Source: Mycobacterium deserti (GTDB lineage: Bacteria; Actinomycetota; Actinomycetes; Mycobacteriales; Mycobacteriaceae). From it: DNA of 64,000 bases. How positions within the stretch are numbered: the stretch's first letter is position 1; every line of letters begins with the position of its first letter. Below, one piece after another: positions 52,104-60,276 of this stretch. The notes beneath the pieces are model-generated. The model was given only the letters and a program-made list of their open reading frames with translations. It searched no databases and was not told the DNA's origin. The translations under genes were made by a program, and so were the position numbers. The DNA lies in NCBI RefSeq assembly GCF_025345615.1, contig NZ_JAODWD010000003.1:372001-436000 (forward strand). The letters run 5' to 3'.

Positions 52104-53684
52104 ATGACGGCTCTCAATGACGCAGAGCGTGCAGCCATGCGCCGTGACGCCGAGGGTGGGGCAAAGCGGGTGGAACCAGAGCACGTGCAACATCCTGGCG
52201 CGGAGCGAAGTGGCAGGTCTCCGGCCTGGTTGCCATCTCGACGCTTCTTCGCCGCGGTCATCGCGATCGGTGGCATGCAGCTGCTCGCCACGATGGACAG
52301 CACCGTTGCCATCGTCGCGCTTCCTAAGATTCAAGACGAGCTCAGTTTGTCCGACGCGGGGCGAAGCTGGGTGATCACCGCCTACGTTCTGACCTTCGGT
52401 GGGCTGATGCTGCTCGGCGGCAGGCTGGGCGACGTCATCGGGCGCAAGCGCACCTTCATCGTCGGTGTCGCGCTGTTCACCATCGCCTCGATCCTGTGCG
52501 GGCTCGCCTGGAACGAGACCACGTTGGTGGTCGCGCGACTGCTGCAAGGTGTGGGCGCGGCGATCGCCTCGCCGACTGCGTTGGCGCTGATCGCGACCAC
52601 GTTCCCCAAGGGCCCAGCGCGCAACGCCGCGACGGCGATCTTCGCCGCCATGACTGGTATCGGGTCGGTGATGGGCCTGATCGTCGGCGGCGCGCTGACC
52701 GAGGTGTCCTGGCGCTGGGCGTTCCTGATCAACGTGCCGATCGGGCTGTTGATGATCCACCTGGCCCGCAAGACGCTGCGCGAAACCCACCGCGAGCGCC
52801 TGAAGCTCGACGCCACTGGCGCGATCCTCGCGACGCTCGGCTGCAGTGCGGCGGTGTTCGCGTTCTCGATGGGGCCCGAGCAGGGCTGGCTGTCGCCGCT
52901 GACGATCGGTTCGGGCCTTGCCGCCTGTACGTTCCTGCTGGCGTTCGTCTACGTCGAGCGCTCCGCCGAGAACCCGGTGATGCCCTTGGAATTGTTCAAG
53001 GACCGCAATCGCGTCGCCACGTTCGCCGCGGTGTTCCTCGCGGGCGGGGTGATGTTCACGCTCACCGTGCTGATCGGGCTGTATGTCCAGGACATCATGG
53101 GCTACAGCGCATTGCGGGCGGGCGTCGGCTTCATTCCGTTCGTGATCGCGCTCGGCATCGGGCTCGGTGTGTCGTCGGCTCTGGTGTCACGCTTCCCACC
53201 ACGGGTGCTGGTGATCGCCGGCGGTGTGCTGGTACTGGCAGCGATGATCTACGGCTCCACGCTGCACGGCGACATTCCCTACTTCCCCAACCTGGTGCTG
53301 CCCATCACCATCGGCGGGTTCGGCATCGGCATGATCGTCGTCCCACTGACCGTCTCGGCGATCGCAGGTGTGGGCTTCGACCAGATCGGGCCCGTGTCGG
53401 CCATCGCACTGATGCTGCAGAACCTCGGCGGTCCCGTGGTTCTCGCGATCATCCAGGCCGTCATCACCTCGCGCACGCTGTACCTGGGCGGCACCAACGG
53501 CCCGGTGAAGGACATGGACTCCGCGCAGTTGCACGCGCTGGACCAGGGCTACACCTACGGCCTGCTGTGGGTGGCCGCGGTCGCGGTGATCGTGGGCGCC
53601 GTGTCGCTGTTCATCGGCTACAGCGCGTCGCAGGTCGCGCATGCGCAGGAAGTCAAGGACGCGATCGACCAGGGAGAGCTCTAG
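52104..53684 (+). CDS. efpA: EfpA-type MFS multidrug exporter
   Basis: A 526-residue 14-helix drug:proton antiporter of the QacA/EmrB group. It has motif D1-like MQLLATMDSTVAIVALPKIQ, motif A GGRLGDVIGRKRTFIVG, motif C in MTGIGSVMGLIVGGALTEVS and the closing YSASQVAHAQEVKDAIDQGEL-type tail. The length and position between cysG and proS match M. tuberculosis EfpA (Rv2846c). The hydrophilic N-terminus of about 45 residues is cytoplasmic. The start is ATG 52104. A second EfpA-like gene follows. Confidence 0.93.
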   Translation: MTALNDAERAAMRRDAEGGAKRVEPEHVQHPGAERSGRSPAWLPSRRFFAAVIAIGGMQLLATMDSTVAIVALPKIQDELSLSDAGRSWVITAYVLTFGGLMLLGGRLGDVIGRKRTFIVGVALFTIASILCGLAWNETTLVVARLLQGVGAAIASPTALALIATTFPKGPARNAATAIFAAMTGIGSVMGLIVGGALTEVSWRWAFLINVPIGLLMIHLARKTLRETHRERLKLDATGAILATLGCSAAVFAFSMGPEQGWLSPLTIGSGLAACTFLLAFVYVERSAENPVMPLELFKDRNRVATFAAVFLAGGVMFTLTVLIGLYVQDIMGYSALRAGVGFIPFVIALGIGLGVSSALVSRFPPRVLVIAGGVLVLAAMIYGSTLHGDIPYFPNLVLPITIGGFGIGMIVVPLTVSAIAGVGFDQIGPVSAIALMLQNLGGPVVLAIIQAVITSRTLYLGGTNGPVKDMDSAQLHALDQGYTYGLLWVAAVAVIVGAVSLFIGYSASQVAHAQEVKDAIDQGEL

Positions 53685-53702
53685 CTCGACATCGAACGAG
53701 GG

Positions 53703-53730
53703 AGAGCCGTAAGCACCTAGTTTCGGCTCT
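53703..53730 (+). terminator. Stem-loop between the two EfpA-like genes
   Basis: AGAGCCG (53703-53709) and CGGCTCT (53724-53730) form a 7-bp stem 19 bp after the efpA stop. It is directly followed by the -10 box of the next gene. Confidence 0.4.
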
Positions 53731-53733
53731 GGG

Positions 53734-53739
53734 TAGGCT
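53734..53739 (+). promoter_or_regulatory. Putative -10 box for the second EfpA-like gene
   Basis: TAGGCT, 8 nt before ATG 53748; no Shine-Dalgarno sequence. Confidence 0.45.
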
Positions 53740-53747
53740 GGCAAGCC

Positions 53748-55262
53748 ATGTCTGCCGCGGGTGGTTCTTCGGAGTCGACGGGCCGCATTCCGACGTCTGC
53801 ACAGCCGCTGGCGTCCTCGGTGCTCGGCGTCGCGATCTTCGCGATCACCGGCATGCAGCTGATGTCGACGCTCGACGGCACCATCGTGATCGTCGCGCTG
53901 CCGCGGATGCAGGACGAACTCGGCCTTTCCGACGCGGCCAAGAGCTGGGTCATCACCGCATATGTGCTGACGTTCGGCGGGCTGCTGCTGCTCGGCGGAC
54001 GGGTCGGCGACGCGATCGGCCACAAGCGCGCATTCCTGTCCGGCGTCGGCGTGTTCACCATCGCCTCGCTGGTCTGCGGCCTGGCCACTGATCCCGCGAC
54101 GCTGATCGTCGCGCGCGCCGTGCAGGGCGCGGGCGCAGCGGTGGCCGCACCGACCGGCCTGGCGCTGATCGCGACGACCTACGCCGTCGGGCACGCCCGC
54201 AACCGCGCCCTGGCGATATCGGCCGCTATGCAGGGCATCGGCTCGGTGTTGGGGCTGGTGCTCGGCGGCGCGCTCACCGTCATCTCGTGGCGGCTGGCGT
54301 TCCTGATCAACGTTCCTATCGGCATCGCGATCATCGCGGTCGCGGTCTACCGGCTGGCCGAGACGCATCACGAGCGACTCAAACTCGACATCACCGGCGC
54401 GCTGCTGGCGACGCTGGGCTGCACGTCGGCGGTGTTCGTGTTCACCCAGGGGCCGCCGCGCGCCTGGGTCGATCCGTGGGTGATCGGTGGGGCCATCGCG
54501 TCGGTCATCTTCTTCATCGCGTTCTTCGTCGTCGAACGCACGGCTGCGCACCCGATCGTCCCGTTCTCGGTGTTCGACAACCGCAACCGGGTGATGACGT
54601 TCGTGTCGCTGTTCCTGGCCGGCGGGGTACTGCTGACGCTGACGGTGATGATCGGCCTGCTGGTGCAGGACGTGCTCGGCTACTCGGCGCTCGAGGCGGG
54701 CATCTGCTTCATCCCGTTCGCCCTGGCGTTCGGCGTCGGCAGCGCCGTGGCGGCCAAGCTCGCCCCGCACGTCGCGCCGCGCTGGGTGCTCATCGGCGCG
54801 GGCCTGTTCGTGCTCGGCGCGATGCTGTACGGCTCCACACTCGACCGCAGCATTCCGTACTTCCCGGACCTGTTCGGCCCCATCGTCGTCGGCGGCTTCG
54901 GCATCGGCGCGATCGCGGTGATCCTGCCGCTGTGCGCGGTCGCGGGAGTGGGTCCCGGCGAGATCGGCCCGGTGTCGTCGATCACCCTGATGGTGCAGAA
55001 CCTCGGCGGCCCTGTCGTACTGGTCGTCATCCAGGCGGTGCAGACCTCACGCACGCTGTACCTCGGCGGCACCACCGGCCCGGTAAAGGACATGACGCCC
55101 GCTCAGCTCGACGCGCTGGGCTACGGCTACACCTACTCGCTGCTGTGGGTCGCCGGCGTCGCGGTGATCGTCGGCGTGGCCGCATTCTGGATCGGGTTCT
55201 CGGCTCGCCAGATCGCTGCGGCCCAACACACCCGCGAGGCAGTGGAGGCCGGCGAGCTGTAG
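53748..55262 (+). CDS. Second EfpA-like MFS exporter (tandem paralogue)
   Basis: A 504-residue 14-helix MFS protein closely parallel to its upstream neighbour: MQLMSTLDGTIVIVALPRMQ, SWVITAYVLTFGGLLLLGGR, VGDAIGHKRAFLSG, TLMVQNLGGPVVLVVIQAVQ and SRTLYLGGTTGPVKDMTPAQ. The two genes are clearly duplicates that have diverged along the whole length. Motif A carries GHKR instead of GRKR. A hairpin and its own -10 box suggest independent transcription. Drug or lipid export is expected; substrates may differ between copies. From memory, M. tuberculosis has only efpA at this position. Confidence 0.9.
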   Translation: MSAAGGSSESTGRIPTSAQPLASSVLGVAIFAITGMQLMSTLDGTIVIVALPRMQDELGLSDAAKSWVITAYVLTFGGLLLLGGRVGDAIGHKRAFLSGVGVFTIASLVCGLATDPATLIVARAVQGAGAAVAAPTGLALIATTYAVGHARNRALAISAAMQGIGSVLGLVLGGALTVISWRLAFLINVPIGIAIIAVAVYRLAETHHERLKLDITGALLATLGCTSAVFVFTQGPPRAWVDPWVIGGAIASVIFFIAFFVVERTAAHPIVPFSVFDNRNRVMTFVSLFLAGGVLLTLTVMIGLLVQDVLGYSALEAGICFIPFALAFGVGSAVAAKLAPHVAPRWVLIGAGLFVLGAMLYGSTLDRSIPYFPDLFGPIVVGGFGIGAIAVILPLCAVAGVGPGEIGPVSSITLMVQNLGGPVVLVVIQAVQTSRTLYLGGTTGPVKDMTPAQLDALGYGYTYSLLWVAGVAVIVGVAAFWIGFSARQIAAAQHTREAVEAGEL

Positions 55263-55274
55263 CGAAGCGGTGAC

Positions 55275-55280
55275 TAAGGT
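55275..55280 (+). promoter_or_regulatory. Putative -10 box for proS
   Basis: TAAGGT, 8 nt before GTG 55289, which gives the conserved N-terminus [15 protein letters not shown]. Confidence 0.45.
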
Positions 55281-55288
55281 TGTCGCTC

Positions 55289-57031
55289 GTGATCACCCGC
55301 ATGTCCCAGCTGTTCCTGCGCACCCTGCGCGACGACCCCGCCGACGCGGAAGTGGCCAGCCACAAGCTGCTGATCCGGGCCGGCTACATCCGTCCGATCG
55401 GGCCGGGACTCTACAGCTGGCTGCCGTTGGGGCTGCGGGTGCTGCGCAAGATCGAAAAGGTCATCCGCGACGAGATCAATGGCATTGGCGGACAAGAGAT
55501 TCTGTTCCCCGCGCTGTTGCCGCGCGCACCGTACGAGACCACCAACCGCTGGACCGAGTACGGCGACGGCGTGTTCCGGCTGCAGGACCGCCGCCGCAAC
55601 GACTACATGCTGGGGCCTACCCACGAAGAGTTCTTCACGATGACCGTGAAGGGGGAGTACAGCAGCTACAAAGACTTCCCGTTGCTGCTGTTCCAGATCC
55701 AGACCAAGTACCGTGACGAGGCACGGCCGCGGGCAGGCATCCTGCGGGGGCGCGAGTTCGTGATGAAGGACTCGTACTCGTTCGACGTCTCCGACGACGG
55801 GCTTGCGGTCCAGTACCAGGCCCACCGCGACGCCTATCAGCGGATCTTCGAGACCCTGGGCGTGGACTACGTGATCGTGTCGGCGGTATCCGGCGCGATG
55901 GGCGGCAGCGCGTCCGAAGAATTCCTGGCCGAGAGTGAGATCGGTGAGGACACGTTCGTGCGCTGCCTGGAGTCCGGATACGCCGCCAACGTCGAAGCCG
56001 TCGTCACCACCGCTCCCGAAGCGCTGCCGACCGAGGGCCAACCCGAGGCCACGGTCTACGACACGCCCGGCACACCGACGATCGCCACGCTGGTCGAATG
56101 GGCCAACAGCATCCTCGAGCGCGAGGTGACCGCGGCCGACACGTTGAAGAATGTGATGCTCAAGACCCGCCAGCCCGGCGGCGAATGGGAACTGCTGGCC
56201 GTCGGGGTCCCGGGCGACCGCGAAATCGACGACAAGCGACTGGGCGCCGCGCTGGACCCCGCCGAATACGCGATGCTCGACGAGGCCGACTTCGCGAAGT
56301 ACCCGTTCCTCGCGAAGGGCTATATCGGCCCGAAGGCGTTGCTGGCCAACGGTGTTCGTTACCTTGTCGATCCGCGTGTCGTCGACGGGACATCCTGGAT
56401 CACCGGAGCCGACGAGCCCGGCAAGCATGTCGTCGGCCTGGTCGCGGGTCGCGACTTCGTCGCCGACGGCACCATCGAAGCCGCGGAAGTGCGCGACGGC
56501 GACCCGTCGCCCGACGGCGCAGGCCCGCTGGTGTCCGCGCGCGGCATCGAGATCGGCCACATCTTTCAGCTCGGCCGCAAGTACACCGATGCGTTCGCCG
56601 TCGACGTGCTCGGCGAGAACGGCAAGCCGGTCCGGCTGACCATGGGCTCCTACGGCATCGGGGTGTCGCGACTGGTCGCGGTGATCGCCGAGCAGCAACA
56701 CGACGAGCTCGGCCTGCGGTGGCCGTCGTCGGTGTCGCCGTTCGACGTGCATCTGGTCATTGCCAACAAGGACGAGGCGGCGCGCGCAGGTGCCACCGAG
56801 CTGGCCGCCGAACTGGACCGCCGCGGCGTCGACGTACTGCTCGACGACCGGCAGGCCTCGCCCGGCGTCAAGTTCAAAGATGCCGAACTGCTCGGCGTGC
56901 CGCGGATCGTGGTGGTCGGCCGCGGCTGGGCCGACGGCGTCGTGGAGCTGCGCGACCGGTTCACCGGCGAGAAGCGGGAGGTCCCCGTGGCCGACGCCGC
57001 GACCGCCATTTCGACAGCGCTCACCGCGTAG
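55289..57031 (+). CDS. proS: Prolyl-tRNA synthetase (bacterial type)
   Basis: A 580-residue class II synthetase charging tRNA-Pro. The N-terminus reads [20 protein letters not shown]. Motif 2 is in [20 protein letters not shown], motif 3 in [19 protein letters not shown]. The insertion between motifs 2 and 3 (about 215-390) is the editing domain of bacterial-type ProRS, and the C-terminal anticodon-binding domain follows (about 470-580). GTG 55289 is preferred over TTG 55280 because orthologues start at this residue. Confidence 0.97.
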   Translation: MITRMSQLFLRTLRDDPADAEVASHKLLIRAGYIRPIGPGLYSWLPLGLRVLRKIEKVIRDEINGIGGQEILFPALLPRAPYETTNRWTEYGDGVFRLQDRRRNDYMLGPTHEEFFTMTVKGEYSSYKDFPLLLFQIQTKYRDEARPRAGILRGREFVMKDSYSFDVSDDGLAVQYQAHRDAYQRIFETLGVDYVIVSAVSGAMGGSASEEFLAESEIGEDTFVRCLESGYAANVEAVVTTAPEALPTEGQPEATVYDTPGTPTIATLVEWANSILEREVTAADTLKNVMLKTRQPGGEWELLAVGVPGDREIDDKRLGAALDPAEYAMLDEADFAKYPFLAKGYIGPKALLANGVRYLVDPRVVDGTSWITGADEPGKHVVGLVAGRDFVADGTIEAAEVRDGDPSPDGAGPLVSARGIEIGHIFQLGRKYTDAFAVDVLGENGKPVRLTMGSYGIGVSRLVAVIAEQQHDELGLRWPSSVSPFDVHLVIANKDEAARAGATELAAELDRRGVDVLLDDRQASPGVKFKDAELLGVPRIVVVGRGWADGVVELRDRFTGEKREVPVADAATAISTALTA

Positions 57032-57040
57032 CCCTCTCGA

Positions 57041-57511
57041 TTACTCGGAGCCACCGGGGAAGGCGACGGTGACCGGCGAGACATTCAGCACCGTGCGCCA
57101 TCTCGCCGCGGTCACCGCGCACTGCGTCAGCGCCTTGACCGCGAACGCGCGATCCTTCTCGCCGCCGCCCTGCTCGAGGACCGCCCGCCACGCCACGGCG
57201 GCGTCCTCCTCCATCTGCACCGCGAGTTTGGCCGCGTCGGTCGGCGAGTCCACGTCGCCGGGCAGCTGGTAACCGGCCGCGGGCAGCGGCGCCTCGACCG
57301 ACCGCGCTTTCAGCATCGTCAGGGTCGCCTCCCGACGCTCGCGGTGCTCGGCCATCGCCGTCGACACCAGGTCGTTGTCCTCCGGTGTCGAATGCGCCGA
57401 CACGATGCCGTATCCGTAGATCGTCGCGTGCTCGGTGGCCAGCGCGTCGAACAGCGCTCCGTCGGCCGGATTCGACGGGCGCGCCGGTCCGTTCGGGCCC
57501 GGCGCGGTCAC
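57041..57511 (-). CDS. DUF4439 ferritin-like helical protein (Rv2844-like)
   Basis: A 156-residue four-helix protein: LFDALATEHATIYGYGIVSA, AMAEHRERREATLTMLKAR, AKLAVQMEEDAAVAWRAVLE. Glu and His residues are spaced as in ferritin-like folds, but the full diiron set is not certain. GTG 57511 overlaps the stop of the upstream lipoprotein gene; a long extension to 58162 is out of frame with that gene and rejected. It is convergent with proS. The function is unknown; the coupling suggests it works with the lipoprotein. Confidence 0.85.
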   Translation of the reverse strand: MTAPGPNGPARPSNPADGALFDALATEHATIYGYGIVSAHSTPEDNDLVSTAMAEHRERREATLTMLKARSVEAPLPAAGYQLPGDVDSPTDAAKLAVQMEEDAAVAWRAVLEQGGGEKDRAFAVKALTQCAVTAARWRTVLNVSPVTVAFPGGSE

Positions 57512-58017
57512 GGCTTTCTCCCGGCCGCGGCCAGGGCGACGGTGGACGCCGCGGTGCACGCCGCCGCTATCGACCCGACCAGACCGGCGCGGTAGCCCGA
57601 CAGTTTGGCGGCCAGCTCGCTCGCGGCTTCGGCCGACTCGCGCAGCGCCCCTACGACGTCCTTGGCCGTAGGGGTTCTCGCCGGTTCGGCGGTGGTGCTC
57701 GTCGGGGTCGCGGTCGGGGCCTCCTCGCCGCGCATCCTGACCAACTCGTCGACAAGGGCTTGCGCGTGCGCCGACCGTTCGCCGGCGACCGCGTTCAACG
57801 CCTCGACGATCGGGCCGCGTGCCTCGGCCGCGGCATCGGTGGCCAGCTGACTGTCGGTGCGGGCACGCTGGAGTTGAGCGGCGAGTTCGTCGACCTCGGG
57901 CGGAGGTGGTGCGGAACCGCAGGCCGCGGCCGTCACGCCGGCCAGCGCCAACGTCGCCGCTGTCACCAGCACTTGCCGCCTGCTGATCGGCGGCGGGGAG
58001 CTCAGCACGGGCAACAT
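57508..58017 (-). CDS. Putative Tat-exported lipoprotein (Rv2843-like)
   Basis: A 169-residue protein with a twin-arginine-like signal, [16 protein letters not shown], ending in the lipobox TAAC. The mature part is largely helical: [20 protein letters not shown] and [16 protein letters not shown], then a Thr/Pro-rich linker and a C-terminal hydrophobic segment ([20 protein letters not shown]). It probably sits on the outer face of the membrane. It is coupled to the DUF4439 gene and divergent from rimP. The function is unknown. Confidence 0.82.
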   Translation of the reverse strand: MLPVLSSPPPISRRQVLVTAATLALAGVTAAACGSAPPPPEVDELAAQLQRARTDSQLATDAAAEARGPIVEALNAVAGERSAHAQALVDELVRMRGEEAPTATPTSTTAEPARTPTAKDVVGALRESAEAASELAAKLSGYRAGLVGSIAAACTAASTVALAAAGRKP

Positions 58018-58104
58018 CTTGCCATCGCGGGTGTCGCGCGAGTCCAGCCATTACGGTGTCGATGCGCCGACGGGCGTTTGCCGCGTACGGCGGCGGGGCT
58101 GGCG

Positions 58105-58142
58105 TATCGTGGAGTGTTGGTTCTCCCGTTGCACCACGGGAG
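58105..58142 (+). promoter_or_regulatory. Putative promoter and leader hairpin of the rimP-nusA operon
   Basis: TATCGT (58105-58110) is a possible -10. CTCCCGT (58123-58129) and ACGGGAG (58136-58142) form a 7-bp hairpin in the leader before rimP. NusA operons are often autoregulated through their leaders, so this hairpin is a candidate element. Confidence 0.4.
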
Positions 58143-58177
58143 CCGCGCCGGAGACAATTCAAGATGAGGAGCTCGCC

Positions 58178-58717
58178 GTGACGGAGCGTTCTGCGGGATT
58201 GCCGACGCAGAAACTGGTGATCGAGCTACTCGACGGTGAGTTCGCGCGCGCAGGCTATGACATCGAGGACGTGGTCATCGACGCGTCCGCCCGCCCGCCC
58301 CGCATCACCGTGGTGGCCGACGGGGACAAGGGCCTCGACCTCGACACCATCGCGCAGCTGTCCCGTTCGGCGTCGGAGTTGCTCGACCGTGTCGACGACT
58401 CGGCGACGCCCTACGTCCTCGAAGTCACTTCACCCGGCGTCGATCGGCCCCTGACCACCGAGAAGCACTATCGGCGCGCACGCGGCCGCAAGGTGGAACT
58501 GACGTTGTCCGACGGCTCGCAGGTCACGGGCCGACTGGGAGAAACACGCGACGGCATCGCGCGACTGGTGGTGCGCGAAGGTCGGCATGCCGACTTCGCG
58601 GTGCGCGAGGTGGCGTTGGAGAGCATCGCTAATGCTGTTGTGCAGGTTGAGTTTTCACCTCCAAATCAGCGCGAGTTGGAGCTGGCCGGGCAATCTGGGA
58701 GGGAGGCTTCGCGATGA
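58178..58717 (+). CDS. rimP: Ribosome maturation factor RimP
   Basis: A 179-residue 30S assembly factor: [60 protein letters not shown] are the conserved RimP stretches (the TSPGxDRPL motif is diagnostic). The start GTG 58178 has GAGGAG at 58166-58171. It overlaps nusA by ATGA, the classical rimP-nusA-infB operon order. Confidence 0.96.
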   Translation: MTERSAGLPTQKLVIELLDGEFARAGYDIEDVVIDASARPPRITVVADGDKGLDLDTIAQLSRSASELLDRVDDSATPYVLEVTSPGVDRPLTTEKHYRRARGRKVELTLSDGSQVTGRLGETRDGIARLVVREGRHADFAVREVALESIANAVVQVEFSPPNQRELELAGQSGREASR

Positions 58718-59745
58718 ACATCGACATGGCTGCGCTACATGCCATCGAAGCTGACAAGGGCATCTCGGTGGACGTCGTCGTCGACACGATCAAGTCGGCT
58801 CTGCTCACCGCGTACCGGCACACGGAGGGCCACGAGGCGGACGCCCGCATCGACATCGACCGCAAGACCGGCGTCGTCAAGGTGCTCGCCCGCGAGACCG
58901 ACGCCGACGGCAACCTCATCAACGAATGGGACGACACCCCAGAGGGTTTCGGCCGGATTGCGGCCACCACGGCGCGCCAGGTGATCCTGCAGCGATTGCG
59001 CGACGCGGAGAACGAGAAGAACTACGGCGAGTTCTCCGCCCGAGAGGGCGACATCGTCGGCGGGGTCATCCAGCGTGACGCGCGTGCCAACGCCCGCGGA
59101 CTGGTCGTGGTCCGGATGGGCAGCGAGACCAAGGGCTCCGAGGGTGTCATTCCCTCGGCCGAACAGGTGCCCGGCGAGCGGTACGAACACGGCGACCGGC
59201 TGCGCTGTTACGTCGTCGGCGTCACCCGCGGCGCCCGCGAGCCGATGATCACGTTGTCGCGGACCCACCCCAACCTGGTGCGCAAGCTGTTCTCGCTGGA
59301 GGTCCCCGAGATCGCGGACGGCTCCGTCGAGATCGTGGCCGTTGCGCGCGAGGCCGGTCACCGCTCCAAAATCGCGGTCACCTCGCGGGTGCCGGGGCTC
59401 AACGCCAAGGGCGCCTGTATCGGACCCATGGGCCAACGCGTGCGCAACGTGATGAGCGAGTTGTCCGGGGAGAAGATCGACATCATCGACTACGACCCCG
59501 ACCCGTCGAAGTTCGTGGCCAACGCCCTCTCACCGGCCAAGGTGGTGTCGGTGAGCGTCATCGACGAAACCGCCCGCGCCGCGCGCGTCGTGGTACCCGA
59601 CTTCCAGCTGAGCCTGGCCATCGGCAAGGAGGGGCAGAACGCCCGGCTGGCGGCCCGGCTCACCGGCTGGCGCATCGACATCCGCAGCGACGCGGCGCCG
59701 GCCGGCAAGCCCGATGCAGCTCAGGGCGCGGTGCAGGACCGGTAG
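58714..59745 (+). CDS. nusA: Transcription termination/antitermination factor NusA
   Basis: A 343-residue RNA-polymerase-binding protein. The N-terminal domain is residues 1-105, the S1 domain about 110-185 ([20 protein letters not shown]), and two KH domains about 190-340 ([60 protein letters not shown]). There are no C-terminal acidic repeats, as usual for actinobacteria. It is coupled to rimP by ATGA. Confidence 0.97.
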   Translation: MNIDMAALHAIEADKGISVDVVVDTIKSALLTAYRHTEGHEADARIDIDRKTGVVKVLARETDADGNLINEWDDTPEGFGRIAATTARQVILQRLRDAENEKNYGEFSAREGDIVGGVIQRDARANARGLVVVRMGSETKGSEGVIPSAEQVPGERYEHGDRLRCYVVGVTRGAREPMITLSRTHPNLVRKLFSLEVPEIADGSVEIVAVAREAGHRSKIAVTSRVPGLNAKGACIGPMGQRVRNVMSELSGEKIDIIDYDPDPSKFVANALSPAKVVSVSVIDETARAARVVVPDFQLSLAIGKEGQNARLAARLTGWRIDIRSDAAPAGKPDAAQGAVQDR

Positions 59746-59746
59746 T

Positions 59747-59781
59747 CCCCAGGCCCGGCTTGCGTGGCCGTGGGCCCGGGG
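59747..59781 (+). terminator. GC-rich hairpin between nusA and ylxR
   Basis: CCCCAGGCCC (59747-59756) and GGGCCCGGGG (59772-59781) pair over 10 bp with one mismatch, 1 bp after the nusA stop. It may attenuate read-through; a -10 box for ylxR follows at 59827. Confidence 0.45.
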
Positions 59782-59826
59782 CGGCGCACCAAGTAAAGCC
59801 GTTTCGGTTCGCGAGCACGGGGGCGG

Positions 59827-59832
59827 TAGACT
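59827..59832 (+). promoter_or_regulatory. Putative -10 box for ylxR
   Basis: TAGACT, 5 nt before GTG 59838; leaderless-type internal promoter within the nusA-infB operon. Confidence 0.45.
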
Positions 59833-59837
59833 CAGCT

Positions 59838-60209
59838 GTGATCCAGCGCGAATCTTCGGTTTCGGCGCATAGACGACCAGATGGACCGGTTCGTACATGT
59901 GTCGGCTGCCGGAAACGAGAGCTGGCTGTCGAACTGCTTCGAGTGGTCGCCGTCGACGGCGGGAATGGCACGAGTGCCGTGATCGTCGACACGGCGAGAA
60001 AGCTGCCGGGGCGGGGTGCGTGGTTGCATCCCGATCCACAGTGTCTAGACGCAGCAATTCGGCGGCGAGCGTTCGTACGCGCGCTGCGGATCACCGGCTC
60101 ACCGGACGCAACCGCGGTGATCGAGCACTTCAGCCCAGCTGAGAGCCCGAGCCACCCGCGCGAGAGAACAGGTAGCGAAGAACATGAGCACACCGTGAAG
60201 TCCCGATGA
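59838..60209 (+). CDS. ylxR: YlxR-family RNA-binding protein (DUF448)
   Basis: A 123-residue protein. The family signature PVRTCVGCRKRELAVELLRV and PGRGAWLHPDPQCLDAAIRR are present, followed by a hydrophilic tail (ESPSHPRERTGSEEHEHTVK). YlxR proteins sit between nusA and infB and bind RNA; some act as RNase P modulators or regulators. GTG 59838 is chosen because of the TAGACT box and because the conserved part begins shortly after; the extension to 59760 crosses the hairpin and is rejected. Confidence 0.9.
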   Translation: MIQRESSVSAHRRPDGPVRTCVGCRKRELAVELLRVVAVDGGNGTSAVIVDTARKLPGRGAWLHPDPQCLDAAIRRRAFVRALRITGSPDATAVIEHFSPAESPSHPRERTGSEEHEHTVKSR

Positions 60210-60276
60210 CCATGCGTCATAGCTAAACCGAGGCGCGGCGCCTACCACCGCTGACGCCTCTAGAGATGGAGATGTA

